From TMED27 sp050633165 (GTDB lineage: Bacteria; Pseudomonadota; Alphaproteobacteria; Micavibrionales; Micavibrionaceae): a DNA stretch of 24,837 nt. The notes under the pieces were generated by a model. That model had not been told where the DNA came from. It did not search any database and was given only the letters and a program-made list of their open reading frames with translations. Position numbers and translations under genes: made by a program. Shown here piece after piece: positions 1 through 7,216 of this stretch. The stretch covers positions 1 through 24,837 of the forward strand of contig JBOEFZ010000078.1 of the NCBI GenBank assembly GCA_050633165.1. The letters run 5' to 3'. Position 1 is the stretch's first letter, and each line of letters opens with the position of its first letter.

Positions 1-987
1 GCCGAAGTGCGGGCAGGGGGCAAGCTTTCCGATAAAAAGGGCTTCAACGTCCCCGAGGTCTTCCTCCCCATTCCTGCCCTGACGGATAAGGATAAAATCG
101 ACCTCAAAGCCGCCCTTGATATGGGTGTGGATTGGATTGCGCAAAGCTTTGTACAAACCGCCGATGACGTGCAAGAGGCGCTCGACCTTATAAAAGGGCG
201 CGCCGCCCTCATCGTAAAACTCGAAAAACCCGCCGCGATTGAAAATCTCGCAAGGATTGTCGATCTCGCCGATGGAGTCATGCTCGCGCGCGGTGATCTC
301 GGCGTCGAAATCCCGCCTGAGGACGTGCCAAGCGTCCAAAAACGCGTCGTAAGGCATGTTCGCGCCGCCGGAAAGCCAATGGTGGTTGCCACACAAATGC
401 TCGAATCCATGATTCAAAGCTCCCGCCCCACCCGCGCCGAGGCCTCGGACGTTGCAACGGCTGTCTATGATGGCGCGGATGCGGTCATGCTCTCGGCCGA
501 AACCGCCGCCGGTGAGCATCCGGTACGCAGCGTCAATATGATGCACAAAATCTGCGCGCGTACGGAAGAGGATGAAATTTACGAGCAATTCATGGATGAC
601 ACCCACCCCGAAACAATTGGCGACCCCGCCGATTCCATCGCCACCGCCGCGCATTACGTCGCCGAGGATATTGCGGCACGCGCAATCGTGACCTACACGA
701 TGTCCGGCTCAACCGCTTTAAGAATGGCGCGCCAACGCCCCGCCGTCCCGATTCTCTGCCTCACCTCCGACGAAGGAGTCGCCCGCCGCCTCGGCCTATC
801 TTATGGCGTGCGCGCAGTATGTGATAAAAACCTGCAAGGCGACTTCAACGGCCCCGTCCCCCATGCCTGCGAAATCCTACAGCGCGAGGGGCTAGCGACC
901 AAAGGCGATCAATTCGTCATGACCGCCGGCGTTCCATTCGGCGTAAGCGGAACCACGAATATTTTGAGAATTGCGAAAGTTGAGTGA
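1..987 (+). CDS. pyk: Pyruvate kinase, C-terminal part (5' truncated by window edge)
   Basis: Pyruvate kinase transfers phosphate from phosphoenolpyruvate to ADP in the last step of glycolysis, in the cytoplasm. The reading frame is open from base 1, so the N-terminus lies outside the window; about 328 of the usual 470-480 residues are present. Visible family signatures in order: GGKLSDKKGFNVP (end of the B domain and return to the barrel), the catalytic segment IVKLEKP with its lysine and metal-binding glutamate, LARGDLGVEIP with the second metal-binding aspartate, and MVVATQMLESMI followed by PTRAEASDVATAVYDGADAVMLSAETA. The C-terminal domain is complete and ends with a TGA at 985-987. The stop is only 6 bp from the stop of the convergent pilin-like gene, and no terminator hairpin fits between them, so the transcripts probably overlap. 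Confidence 0.96.
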   Translation, partial: AEVRAGGKLSDKKGFNVPEVFLPIPALTDKDKIDLKAALDMGVDWIAQSFVQTADDVQEALDLIKGRAALIVKLEKPAAIENLARIVDLADGVMLARGDLGVEIPPEDVPSVQKRVVRHVRAAGKPMVVATQMLESMIQSSRPTRAEASDVATAVYDGADAVMLSAETAAGEHPVRSVNMMHKICARTEEDEIYEQFMDDTHPETIGDPADSIATAAHYVAEDIAARAIVTYTMSGSTALRMARQRPAVPILCLTSDEGVARRLGLSYGVRAVCDKNLQGDFNGPVPHACEILQREGLATKGDQFVMTAGVPFGVSGTTNILRIAKVE

Positions 988-993
988 TCTTAA

Positions 994-1722
994 CTAACGC
1001 GCTCCGAAAAACACAAAACACGTTCCGCCCATGGAATCAGGTCTGTAGCTGTTTGTTGGGTCATCATCACAATCTGTGCCTGTATACTCTGCGCGAACTG
1101 ATCCCGTATTTGGCTTTCCATCATCCATTTTTGCATCGATTTGGTAGGCAACGCTGGGGGGGAGGTAAGGTGAAGCGCGCCCGGCCACACCTGTAATGAC
1201 AAAGTTAGCACCGGGTTCAAGCTCGGTTGAATTGCTTGAAATATACATAACATCAAATCCGCCTGCGACTTTTGCGGCAGGATGGCTTCCTCCCCATGCA
1301 AAATTATTTTTATTGCTGGTATCTACACTTGTATCAATGCCATTAATCATGTCGGCCAGTGCCAAATGTTTCCAAAATTGTGAGTTTTCCGCTAAGGCGT
1401 TGGAATTATAGACGCTCATTTCAGGCATGGCGTCTCCAACCCGACTATTCCCATCCCCACCACTGCAAAAATTGGTGCCGGTGCAGCCACTCAAGCGTGT
1501 TGTCGCATTCCACATATCCCCGGCAAAGGCGCGGTACTTATCGTAAAAACCGTGATGGGCAGCAATATAAGAATTCACATCTCTGATTGTGCGGGTTATT
1601 TGTGCATTTTCAATAAGCTGCTGCCCCTTCAAGACTCCACCAACAAGCAAGCCAATAATGACCATAACAACAGCAAGTTCAACAAGAGTAAAACCGGATT
1701 CGGAAGGGGTATGGTTTTTCAT
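994..1722 (-). CDS. Type IV pilin-like protein with prepilin cleavage/methylation motif
   Basis: This 242-residue protein begins with a short leader ending in glycine followed by the class III signal GFTLVELAVVMVIIGLL: Gly10 is the -1 residue, Phe11 would be N-methylated and Glu15 is the +5 glutamate used in pilin assembly. A single hydrophobic helix (about residues 11-33) precedes a globular domain with four cysteines (two near residues 80-87, two near the C-terminus) that may form disulfides. It is larger than a typical major pilin, which suits a minor pilin or a pseudopilin of a pilus or type II secretion system. It starts 50 bp downstream of the MshEN-protease gene on the same strand and is probably cotranscribed with it. 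No prepilin peptidase or assembly ATPase is in the window. Precise role is unknown. Confidence 0.88.
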   Translation of the reverse strand: MKNHTPSESGFTLVELAVVMVIIGLLVGGVLKGQQLIENAQITRTIRDVNSYIAAHHGFYDKYRAFAGDMWNATTRLSGCTGTNFCSGGDGNSRVGDAMPEMSVYNSNALAENSQFWKHLALADMINGIDTSVDTSNKNNFAWGGSHPAAKVAGGFDVMYISSNSTELEPGANFVITGVAGRASPYLPPSVAYQIDAKMDDGKPNTGSVRAEYTGTDCDDDPTNSYRPDSMGGTCFVFFGAR

Positions 1723-1772
1723 CTCATGATTCTAACATGTATTATGTGTTTTTAAATAAAAATTTTATGATT

Positions 1773-2690
1773 TTATCGCGCACTCGCAACCATTGTCGCG
1801 GTAGGCTTCTTATGCAGCCACCATGCTTGACGGTTGATGGAGAAAATCGGCTCGTAACGGCCTTTGCGTTCGGCATCGACTAGCGTTTTGATTTGATTAT
1901 CCAAAATTACCGCGCCATCATTGGTGTAAACAACCAACACCGCATGGGGGATATTCTTTTGCGTATCTTGGACAATCGCTAGACGCATACGGCTTTCCGG
2001 CACGCCCAAGGACCGCAATGCGACATATTTGGCAATCGCAAAATCTTCGCAATCACCACCGCGCGCAAGAAATTCAACCGGCGTTGCCCAATAATCGCTC
2101 TTCCCGTAATTTTTATTGTCCAATACGTATCGTTTCGAATTTACAAGCGTATTAACTCCGCGCGCCATCTCCTTAATCGATTGTCCTTCATATTGATTAA
2201 TACTCGCCTGCCATTTGCGGACGGTTTGAACATCATTTGAATTGCGAAGCTGTCGATCGAAACGTTTAAACATGCCTGTCCATTTGGTAAAGGCGGATAA
2301 ATCACGATCCCGACGCTCGCTTGTCCCGAGGAGAGATGGATAGGCACTCACACGGGAAAACTCCTTACTCGCGCTCGCAAGGATAAGTCCATTCGAATCC
2401 GCTTCGGCTTTCTTCCCCGCCAAGGCTGCGCCACTGACGCTTAAAAACAACGCGGCGGCACATGTCCGCAACGCATATTGCTGGCATAGCAAGCCGCCGA
2501 GCTGCCAACGTGAAATCATATTCTTTTCAATGAAAATAGAGCCAAGTGATTGCTGTGTCTTACCTTGAAGATCAAGCGCGCTTTGTAAATCATCCTTGCT
2601 AATCAGCCCCTTTGAAACCAGAAGATCACCCAAACGATTATAACGCAGACCGGACGTAAAGCGCCCTAAAATACCCATAAAGTTACCCAT
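1773..2690 (-). CDS. MshEN-like domain fused to LapG-type transglutaminase-like cysteine protease
   Basis: This 305-residue protein has two parts. Residues 19-71 form two 24-residue motifs (19-42 and 48-71) separated by 5 residues. Each has the pattern xLGxx, hydrophobic pairs, a central Leu and a final Gln, as in MshEN (T2SSE_N) domains that bind cyclic-di-GMP; the first has the leading Arg19 and ends at Gln42, the second starts with Ser48 and ends at Gln71. Residues 76-91 are a short hydrophobic segment ending ALA-G, either a membrane anchor or a signal peptide. Residues ~105-300 are a BTLCP/peptidase C93 domain: Cys214 in GGDCED, His249 in IPHAVL and Asp264 in ILDNQ match the LapG Cys-His-Asp triad, and Asp213/Glu215/Asp216 match its calcium-binding acidic cluster. 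LapG cleaves adhesins in the periplasm. The start at 2690 has AGGGTAAG about 8 bases upstream. A start at Met58 would give an ordinary secreted protease and cannot be excluded. Operon with the downstream pilin-like gene. Confidence 0.88.
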   Translation of the reverse strand: MGNFMGILGRFTSGLRYNRLGDLLVSKGLISKDDLQSALDLQGKTQQSLGSIFIEKNMISRWQLGGLLCQQYALRTCAAALFLSVSGAALAGKKAEADSNGLILASASKEFSRVSAYPSLLGTSERRDRDLSAFTKWTGMFKRFDRQLRNSNDVQTVRKWQASINQYEGQSIKEMARGVNTLVNSKRYVLDNKNYGKSDYWATPVEFLARGGDCEDFAIAKYVALRSLGVPESRMRLAIVQDTQKNIPHAVLVVYTNDGAVILDNQIKTLVDAERKGRYEPIFSINRQAWWLHKKPTATMVASAR

Positions 2691-2761
2691 TAAATACTTA
2701 CCCTAATCTAGTACTATTATTTTTATGATAGCCCTCATAAAACCCCGAAGAACTATAACCC

Positions 2762-2776
2762 TTACCATTATGGTAA
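2762..2776. promoter_or_regulatory. Perfect 15-bp palindrome between divergent genes
   Basis: TTACCAT and ATGGTAA are perfect 7-bp inverted arms around a single T. The site sits 11 bp upstream of the proposed hldE -35 element and about 70 bp upstream of the MshEN-protease start, so a bound regulator could affect either gene. The regulator is not identifiable from the sequence. Confidence 0.45.
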
Positions 2777-2787
2777 CATGCTAAAGG

Positions 2788-2816
2788 TTGACGAATTCCT
2801 AACAAACGGGCATAAA
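2788..2816 (+). promoter_or_regulatory. Predicted sigma70-type promoter of hldE
   Basis: TTGACG (2788-2793) and CATAAA (2811-2816) are separated by exactly 17 bp. This would give a leader of about 85 nucleotides before the hldE ATG. Called by eye only. Confidence 0.45.
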
Positions 2817-2907
2817 AACCTGGAATTTTAGCCTTTTTGCACGATTTTTGCGGAACAAAGCGGGAGTGTATGAAAGAGGCGTTAACTTTAGATAAAAAGC
2901 GATTTTA

Positions 2908-4440
2908 ATGCAGGATATCCAAATTCTCGAAACGCTCGTTTCCGATATAAAAGAAAAGCCCGTTTTGGTCATCGGCGATATCATGCTTGATCGCTTTGTC
3001 TATGGCGCAGTTGAACGCATTTCCCCCGAAAGCCCTGTTCCGGTTTTGGCGGTAAAGCGCGAGGATTATATGCTCGGCGGTGCGGGAAATGCGCTGGCTA
3101 ACCTTGTCGGCCTCAATGCCAAAGCATCAATCATCAGCATCATCGGCAATGATGATAATGCAGCCATATTAAAGGAACAATGCGCCGCGCTGGAGATTGC
3201 GTGTGATGGCCTTGTCATTGATCCATCCCGCCCGACAACGGTAAAAACCCGCTTTTTAGCCGGACACCAACAACTTCTGCGCACCGATAGCGAGCTTAAA
3301 ACCGCGATCAGTGATGATGTCGCAAAGGCGATAAAGGCGCATATCACGACCTTAATCCCGCAAAACAAGGCGCTGATCCTCTCTGATTACGGCAAGGGCT
3401 TGCTACGGGACGATATCATTACCGCCGCGATTGAGGCCGCAAACGAGGCCGGCATCCCGATCATCGTCGATCCCAAAGGGCATGATTTCACCAAATATAA
3501 AGGCGCAACCGCCATCACCCCGAATAAAAAAGAGCTCAGCGAAGCAACACAAGGCGCGCCTGTCGATACGGATCAACAGGTTATCAATGCCGCCAATACT
3601 CTTATATCCGGATGCGGGATCAAGGCCGTCGTCGCCACCCGCTCTAAAGACGGGATTAGTGTGATTGAAGGGCAGGGCGACACCACCCATTACCGCAGCG
3701 CCGATATCGAAGTCTTCGATGTTTCCGGCGCGGGCGATACAGTCATTGCCACACTCGCCGCGATCTTGGCGGCGGGCGGTGATTTAAAACAAGCCGCCTC
3801 CCTCGCCAATATCGCCGGATCAATTGTCGTGACAAAGGTCGGAACCGCCCCCATCCGCGCGGCGGAATTATCCGAAGCCCTGCACGGTGATCTTGGTGAT
3901 GTGCTTATTAAACATTATTCCAAATCCAAAACCCTCCTGCGTCAGGCTGATTGCTTGCCATGGGATGAAGCGGCAGAGCGCATCAAGCGTTGGAAGGCGC
4001 AAGGTTTTAAGGTTGGCTTTACCAATGGTTGCTTTGATGTCTTGCATGCGGGGCATGTCAATTACCTTAACCAAGCGCGCGAGCAATGTGACCGCCTCGT
4101 CGTCGGCGTGAATGCCGATTCTTCGGTGCGCATCCTCAAAGGACCAGAGCGCCCCGTCCATGACGAAGCCTCCCGCGCGGATGTTTTGGGCGCGTTATCG
4201 TCCGTCGATCTTGTCGTCCTATTCGGTGCGAAAGAGCAGGGCGATGACAACACCGCCAACGCGCTTCTCGGCGTGATACAGCCTGACCTTTACGTAAAGG
4301 GTGGCGATTACGCGATTGAAGAAATTCCCGAAGCGCCAACCGTCATGGGCTATGGCGGCGAGGTCCGTGTCATGTCCGTCTATGAAGGCCATTCCACCAC
4401 CAATTCCATCAAACGCATTAAAGCGGGCGAAGCGGCCTAG
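2908..4440 (+). CDS. hldE: Bifunctional heptose-7-phosphate kinase / heptose-1-phosphate adenylyltransferase
   Basis: HldE makes ADP-heptose for the LPS inner core: the N-terminal domain phosphorylates D-glycero-beta-D-manno-heptose-7-phosphate and the C-terminal domain adenylylates the 1-phosphate. The 510 residues show a complete PfkB/ribokinase domain (about 1-330) with GDIMLDRFVYG, the GGAGNALANL sugar-binding glycines and the DVSGAGDTVIA anion-hole/catalytic-base motif. A nucleotidyltransferase domain (about 360-505) follows, with FTNGCFDVLHAGHVNYL carrying the HxGH motif, then VGVNADSSVR. Length and fusion order are those of enterobacterial HldE. It starts at ATG 2908 downstream of a good promoter. 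An O-antigen-ligase-family gene lies 1.6 kb downstream, consistent with an LPS context, although the genes between them are not LPS enzymes. Confidence 0.96.
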   Translation: MQDIQILETLVSDIKEKPVLVIGDIMLDRFVYGAVERISPESPVPVLAVKREDYMLGGAGNALANLVGLNAKASIISIIGNDDNAAILKEQCAALEIACDGLVIDPSRPTTVKTRFLAGHQQLLRTDSELKTAISDDVAKAIKAHITTLIPQNKALILSDYGKGLLRDDIITAAIEAANEAGIPIIVDPKGHDFTKYKGATAITPNKKELSEATQGAPVDTDQQVINAANTLISGCGIKAVVATRSKDGISVIEGQGDTTHYRSADIEVFDVSGAGDTVIATLAAILAAGGDLKQAASLANIAGSIVVTKVGTAPIRAAELSEALHGDLGDVLIKHYSKSKTLLRQADCLPWDEAAERIKRWKAQGFKVGFTNGCFDVLHAGHVNYLNQAREQCDRLVVGVNADSSVRILKGPERPVHDEASRADVLGALSSVDLVVLFGAKEQGDDNTANALLGVIQPDLYVKGGDYAIEEIPEAPTVMGYGGEVRVMSVYEGHSTTNSIKRIKAGEAA

Positions 4441-4443
4441 CCA

Positions 4444-4460
4444 CTACATATAGTATGTAG
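4444..4460. terminator. Weak inverted repeat after hldE, possible terminator
   Basis: CTACATA and TATGTAG are perfect 7-bp arms around TAG, beginning 4 bp after the hldE stop and followed by ATTTTCC. The stem is AT-rich and the T run is short, so this is at best a weak terminator. Confidence 0.3.
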
Positions 4461-4496
4461 ATTTTCCTCAATGCACAAAAAATGCGTTCCCGATCA

Positions 4497-4524
4497 TTGA
4501 CTTTGCAAGGCTATTAAATAAGAA
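4497..4524 (+). promoter_or_regulatory. Predicted promoter of the small winged-helix-like gene
   Basis: TTGACT (4497-4502) is followed after 16 bp by TAAGAA (4519-4524). Transcription would start near 4531, inside the adjoining inverted repeat, which is a typical place for a repressor operator. Called by eye. Confidence 0.35.
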
Positions 4525-4551
4525 TGATTATCAATAGCAATTGATAATCAT
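4524..4551. promoter_or_regulatory. Perfect 12-bp inverted repeat, operator-like (Fur-box-like sequence)
   Basis: ATGATTATCAAT (4524-4535) and its exact reverse complement (4540-4551) flank a 4-bp spacer. It overlaps the predicted transcription start and ends 15 bp before the ATG of the next gene. The TGATAATCA core resembles halves of iron-responsive Fur boxes, but the 4-bp spacing does not reproduce the 19-bp Fur consensus. It could equally be an autoregulatory site for the following small protein. Confidence 0.5.
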
Positions 4552-4566
4552 GTGTGGGGGCGTCTT

Positions 4567-4779
4567 ATGATCTTATCTGACTTATTAACCTTGGAGCTCT
4601 ATTTTTCATCCGTAGAATCCGCTCTGTTTTTCGAAGAGTCAGTTCGAAAATACGGCCATGAAACGGTTAAAAAATGCATTACGGCGGGCGAAATCGTCGC
4701 ACGCAAAATCTACATTGGTCCGGATGCGGGACGTACACTTTTATGTCTCACCGAAAAAGGGCGATTGAAAGTATTCTAA
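4567..4779 (+). CDS. Small hypothetical protein, possibly winged-helix
   Basis: This 70-residue protein is cytoplasmic by appearance, with no signal peptide or membrane helix. The N-terminal half is a hydrophobic/acidic helix (LTLELYFSSVESALFFEESV). The C-terminal half, from KYGHETVKKCITAGEIVARK to LLCLTEKGRLKVF, has the helix-then-beta-wing look of small winged-helix DNA-binding proteins; LTEKGR is a frequent wing sequence in MarR-like folds. The family was not recognised with certainty. ATG 4567 is preferred, since an upstream GTG at 4552 directly abuts the inverted repeat and would add five residues only. The operator-like palindrome before it makes autoregulation plausible. Confidence 0.55.
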   Translation: MILSDLLTLELYFSSVESALFFEESVRKYGHETVKKCITAGEIVARKIYIGPDAGRTLLCLTEKGRLKVF

Positions 4780-4844
4780 AACCGCTATACGCATCCACAA
4801 ACTCTTGTTACACTAGGGTAAAAATTAACAAAGGTTTTGTACAC

Positions 4845-5066
4845 ATGCAAACATTCAAACTCTCCCTTCTAATCGCCGCTATTTTTTCCTTGGGCGCGTG
4901 TAAAACAATCATGAATCCGACATTCATGCCATCGGGGTATAAATATCACCAAAATAACTACAAATCCCCACCGGGGCCGGAGGCGGACAAGCCTTGCGTC
5001 AAACATGGCGAAGAAGGCGAAGCGCCAAAGGCGCAAATTATCTATGATGAAGATTACAATGATTAA
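4845..5066 (+). CDS. Small lipoprotein, function unknown
   Basis: This 73-residue protein starts MQTFKLSLLIAAIFSLGAC, a lipoprotein signal peptide with lipobox SLGAC, so mature Cys19 would be lipidated. The rest is a polar tail with Pro-rich (SPPGPEADKPC) and acidic (YDEDYND) parts and one further cysteine. The longer open frame upstream from 4674 is ignored because the lipobox fixes the start at 4845. It overlaps the start of the next lipoprotein gene by 23 bp (out of frame), so the two are probably translationally coupled. Not recognised as a known family. Confidence 0.72.
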   Translation: MQTFKLSLLIAAIFSLGACKTIMNPTFMPSGYKYHQNNYKSPPGPEADKPCVKHGEEGEAPKAQIIYDEDYND

Positions 5067-5616
5067 TCGTGCTTCTGCTCTCTCGTTATGCATCACCGCA
5101 CTGTTCGCGCTTAATGGTTGTACAGCTGCGGTGCTGGGCGGAGCATTCGCGGCGAATAAATATTATCACGAAAACCAAACCGACTTTGCCGCGCAAAATT
5201 ATGCCGTTGCCGATTATCTGTATCAACAGGCCGCAACCTTCGTAAAGCCCAAGCATATCATCGCCGCGCAGCCCCTAACCGATCTGGAAAGCCCCGAAGT
5301 CGTCTCACAAATCGGTAGCGTTATCCCCGAACAAATCGGCGTCCGTCTCTCGCAACTCGGCTATAAAATGGATCTGAGCGAAGTTTCAACCTCCGCTGAT
5401 ACAAAATTAATTAGCCCGACATTGGACGGTAAAAAACCGGACTTTGTTTTGACCGGAAATTACCGCCGCGATGGGCGGGATATGGAGGTTAAAACCCGTA
5501 TCATCGACCTACATAATAAACGCGTCGTCGCCACCTTTGATTATAACACTCGCCTCATCGGTGATGCAGGCCGCCTGTCAAAACCGATTACAAAAATTGA
5601 ACGTATTTCTGAATAA
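5044..5616 (+). CDS. FlgO-domain outer-membrane lipoprotein
   Basis: The protein is 190 residues from ATG 5044; ATG 5047 or 5059 are also possible. A signal peptide ends at the lipobox ALNGC, so it should be a lipoprotein. The body matches the FlgO pattern: AVADYLYQQAATFVKP, a strand with AAQPLTDLESPE, then SQIGSVIPEQIGVRLSQLGYKM, followed by DFVLTGNYRRDGRDMEVKTRIIDLHNKRVVATF, like an ABC-toxin/TolB-N-type fold. In Vibrio, FlgO is an outer-membrane lipoprotein needed for sheathed-flagellum stability, but FlgO-domain proteins also occur away from flagellar genes, as here. It overlaps the upstream lipoprotein gene by 23 bp. Confidence 0.75.
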   Translation: MMKITMINRASALSLCITALFALNGCTAAVLGGAFAANKYYHENQTDFAAQNYAVADYLYQQAATFVKPKHIIAAQPLTDLESPEVVSQIGSVIPEQIGVRLSQLGYKMDLSEVSTSADTKLISPTLDGKKPDFVLTGNYRRDGRDMEVKTRIIDLHNKRVVATFDYNTRLIGDAGRLSKPITKIERISE

Positions 5617-5618
5617 AT

Positions 5619-5648
5619 TTGCCATAAAGAATTTAGCTGTGCTACAGT
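5619..5648 (+). promoter_or_regulatory. Predicted promoter of the small acidic exported protein
   Basis: TTGCCA (5619-5624) and TACAGT (5643-5648) are 18 bp apart, just after the stop of the FlgO-domain gene, giving a leader of about 20-25 nucleotides. Called by eye. Confidence 0.3.
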
Positions 5649-5676
5649 CGCCCTGATTTCAAAAAGGATGAAGATT

Positions 5677-5952
5677 ATGAAATATTTCACAACTGCTTTT
5701 GCACTTTTGGTGATGTGTGCTTTTACACAAACAGCACAGGCCGATTTCGGATCATTCTTCACCGATGAAGCGCCAGTAGGATTAGAAGGCACCCCCCAAG
5801 ACGTCTTATCCGAAATCCTTGCCATCGAACCCGCCGCCGGAGATGAAGAAGAGGTAGTCGCCCCCGAGGTTGAGGGCGAAGCTGAAAATCCCGCCACAGA
5901 CGCCGCCGACGGAGAAACAGCGCCTGAAGATGAAACGCAGGACGAAGAGTAA
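5677..5952 (+). CDS. Small acidic exported protein
   Basis: The 91-residue product has a clean Sec signal peptide (MKYFTTAFALLVMCAFTQ) with cleavage after AQA, then a short FGSFFTDEAP segment and a strongly acidic, Glu/Ala/Pro-rich low-complexity tail. ATG 5677 is chosen over 5668 because AAAAAGG lies about 9 bases upstream of it. The mature protein contains IEPAAGDE, nearly the same as IEPAAGGDE at the C-terminus of the giant exoprotein. No known family was recognised. Because of its charge it could bind divalent cations, but this is a guess. Confidence 0.65.
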   Translation: MKYFTTAFALLVMCAFTQTAQADFGSFFTDEAPVGLEGTPQDVLSEILAIEPAAGDEEEVVAPEVEGEAENPATDAADGETAPEDETQDEE

Positions 5953-6012
5953 GCTCACCCGCCGTCAAAAAAATCTTTTGTATTTATAACGCCGCCACCG
6001 CATAGTGCGCCT

Positions 6013-7212
6013 ATGAAATGTGATGAAACATTATATGCGCGTATCTGCGGAATTTCCCTCTGCGCGATTTTAATCAGCGGCGTGATCTTCCCGCGCTTTA
6101 TGGCTTATTCCCCCGCCATCTTCGGCCTATTGGCATTTGTCTCTTTTCGCGGTGTTTACGGCTTTTGGCCTGAAATATCAAAATATTTAGCGCTGGCGCT
6201 AGGCGGAATCTTAACCCTCGCCGCCGCCAGCAGCCTATGGGCAATCACCCCCGAAATTGCATTGGAGCGAAGCACAAAACTTGCCCCGCTCTTCCTCGGC
6301 GCGGTCTTGATCATTAGCTGGGCGCGCTCCCTCCCTCTTCCCTGTGTGGAGAAGATCACAAAAATCACACTATACGGCTTCTTACTGGCGGTCGCCATTG
6401 CGGCCTTTGATGCCCTCACCGCCGGTGCTATGCATTACGCCCTGCGCCCGCATAAAATAAATCCGGGATTCGAGAATTTATCAAACCTCAATCGCGGCGT
6501 TGTTATTGCGATGCTAAGCGGGCTGGTCTTCGTGCCGTATCTGGCGTTACGAAAAGAGTATAAATGGCTCGCGCTCGCATGCCTATCCTTGCTCCCGATG
6601 ATCGCCATCACCCACAGCCAATCGGCGCAGCTTTCTGTCATCGCCGCTGCGATTATGTTTGTTGCATTTCCCTATCGTTTCAAACCGGCATGGATCGCCT
6701 CGGCGGTCGTGCTGGGCGGGTTGATTATAAGCGGGCCGTTTATCGCGGGCTGGCTTTATGATTCTCTCGCCGCTCCCTTGGCGAGCAATGATTGGGCGAG
6801 CACACAAGCCTCTGCGTCCGCACGGATGGAGATTTGGATGACCATTGCACAACGTGCGTTGGAAAATCCTATCCTCGGGCATGGGGTTGAGGCAACACGC
6901 GCCATGGAAGACCTCGAAATGCCGCTCCTTTATAACCCCCACCAAACCGTGCTGCACCCGCATAACTTTGCTCTGCAAACATGGGTCGAGCTAGGGGCGG
7001 TTGGCGCAATATTGATTGCGGTTATCTTGGGGCTGTTTTTGCAGCATCTTTCAAGCCTCGAAACCGTACAAGCCAAAATCGCCCTTCCCGTTTTTATCGG
7101 CTCTATCATCATTGCCGTCATTGCCTATGGTATGTGGCAGGGATGGTGGCTCGGCCTGCTAACCTTGATCGGAGCGTTGAGCGTTTTAAGCGCGCGAGCG
7201 GTTAAGGCTTAG
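6013..7212 (+). CDS. O-antigen ligase family (Wzy_C/WaaL-like) membrane protein
   Basis: This 399-residue polytopic membrane protein has about ten to twelve hydrophobic helices. The central sequence LSNLNRGVVIAMLSGL and the large periplasmic loop with SASARMEIWMTIAQRALENPILGHG, then HPHNFALQTWVELGAVGAIL, are the hallmark Wzy_C features, where the conserved Arg and His act in glycan transfer. Such proteins ligate O-antigen to lipid A-core, polymerise O-antigen or transfer other glycans, and sequence alone does not separate these. The gene closes the envelope block that begins with hldE. Its stop lies 4 bp from that of the convergent tpsB gene. Confidence 0.88.
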   Translation: MKCDETLYARICGISLCAILISGVIFPRFMAYSPAIFGLLAFVSFRGVYGFWPEISKYLALALGGILTLAAASSLWAITPEIALERSTKLAPLFLGAVLIISWARSLPLPCVEKITKITLYGFLLAVAIAAFDALTAGAMHYALRPHKINPGFENLSNLNRGVVIAMLSGLVFVPYLALRKEYKWLALACLSLLPMIAITHSQSAQLSVIAAAIMFVAFPYRFKPAWIASAVVLGGLIISGPFIAGWLYDSLAAPLASNDWASTQASASARMEIWMTIAQRALENPILGHGVEATRAMEDLEMPLLYNPHQTVLHPHNFALQTWVELGAVGAILIAVILGLFLQHLSSLETVQAKIALPVFIGSIIIAVIAYGMWQGWWLGLLTLIGALSVLSARAVKA

Positions 7213-7216
7213 AGGG

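Noticed and set aside
4524..4551. Definite Fur box
   Set aside because: TGATAATCA halves resemble one, but the 12-4-12 geometry does not give the 19-bp Fur consensus, so only an operator-like inverted repeat is claimed.
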